Shown piece by piece: positions 5,998 to 6,160 of a DNA stretch of 6,160 nucleotides; the stretch's first letter is position 1, and each line of letters begins with the position of its first letter. The notes beneath the pieces were generated by a model that ran no database searches, was not told where the DNA came from, and saw only the letters and a list, made by a program, of their open reading frames with translations. The position numbers and the translations under genes were made by a program. This DNA comes from Ignavibacteria bacterium (GTDB lineage Bacteria > Bacteroidota > Ignavibacteria > Tepidaquicellales > OLB5): positions 1 through 6,160 of the forward strand of contig JAPUEV010000340.1 in assembly GCA_027492415.1 (NCBI GenBank), written 5' to 3'.

Positions 5998-6160
5998 ATG
6001 CGGAAATCCACCGGTTTTTTGCTGCTGCTTGTATTAGCGGCAGTTATAAGCTTTCAAAGCTGCGGCGATGATAATACAATGAATAACAACACCCCTACAA
6101 CCCGGTCATTATACACAAGGCTTGGCGGCAATACTGCAATTGATACAGTGGTAGCAGTTT
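5998..6160 (+). CDS. Lipoprotein with truncated-haemoglobin-like domain, 3' end outside the window
   Basis: Only the first 54 codons are present. The N-terminus is a lipoprotein signal peptide: MRKSTGFLLLLVLAAVISFQ followed by SC, with Cys22 as the lipidated residue and Gly-Asp-Asp after it. After a short Asn/Thr-rich linker (NTMNNNTPTTR), residues 37-54 read SLYTRLGGNTAIDTVVAV. This matches the start of group 1 truncated haemoglobins (SLYerlGG...AI..VV..F), where this segment forms helices A and B. The haem-ligating proximal histidine and the distal residues would lie beyond the window, so haem binding cannot be checked. If confirmed, this would be a lipid-anchored globin in the periplasm or at the outer membrane. 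It is preceded by a strong Shine-Dalgarno and by the terminator of the previous gene, so it probably starts a new unit, although no -7 element was found. Confidence 0.72.
   Translation, partial: MRKSTGFLLLLVLAAVISFQSCGDDNTMNNNTPTTRSLYTRLGGNTAIDTVVAV

Overview
The window is an AT-rich (roughly 35-40% G+C by eye) bacterial chromosomal segment. The likely source is the Bacteroidota/Chlorobi-Ignavibacteria lineage. The support is indirect: three promoter regions carry a perfect match to the Bacteroidota -7 element TAnnTTTG; six of seven gene starts lack a Shine-Dalgarno sequence; several products are exported proteins with short signal peptides; and two lipoproteins have acidic residues straight after the lipid-anchoring cysteine, like the lipoprotein surface-export signals of that phylum. 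No marker gene (rRNA, tRNA, ribosomal protein) is present, so the assignment is an inference.

Left part, minus strand (1-4089): four genes. From left to right they are an exported PQQ-like beta-propeller protein that runs off the left edge; a 473-residue exported protein of unknown function; a DoxX-family four-helix membrane protein; and a 257-residue exported protein of unknown function. The last three each end in a clear intrinsic terminator on the minus strand, and two of them have a candidate -7 element upstream. They therefore look like separate transcription units, not one operon.

Middle (4090-4282): a divergent intergenic region. It holds a candidate promoter for the leftward 257-residue gene and a compact double-hairpin element that resembles a dispersed REP-type repeat.

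Right part, plus strand (4283-6160): a Cupin_5 (DUF985) protein, a 90-residue integral membrane protein, a small lipoprotein followed by a probable terminator, and the first 54 codons of a lipoprotein whose mature N-terminus looks like a truncated (group 1 type) haemoglobin. The window ends inside this last gene.

No pathway links these genes. Most are cell-envelope products: five of the eight are predicted to be secreted or lipid-anchored and two are integral membrane proteins. The most interesting item is the 473-residue protein. Its conserved-looking block (residues about 72-140) has a Tyr-Cys-Leu motif followed 46 residues later by Gln-x-x-x-Trp, the arrangement seen in thioester-forming adhesin domains of Gram-positive bacteria. 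No mobile element, CRISPR array or RNA gene was found, and no stretch longer than 300 bases lacks a gene.
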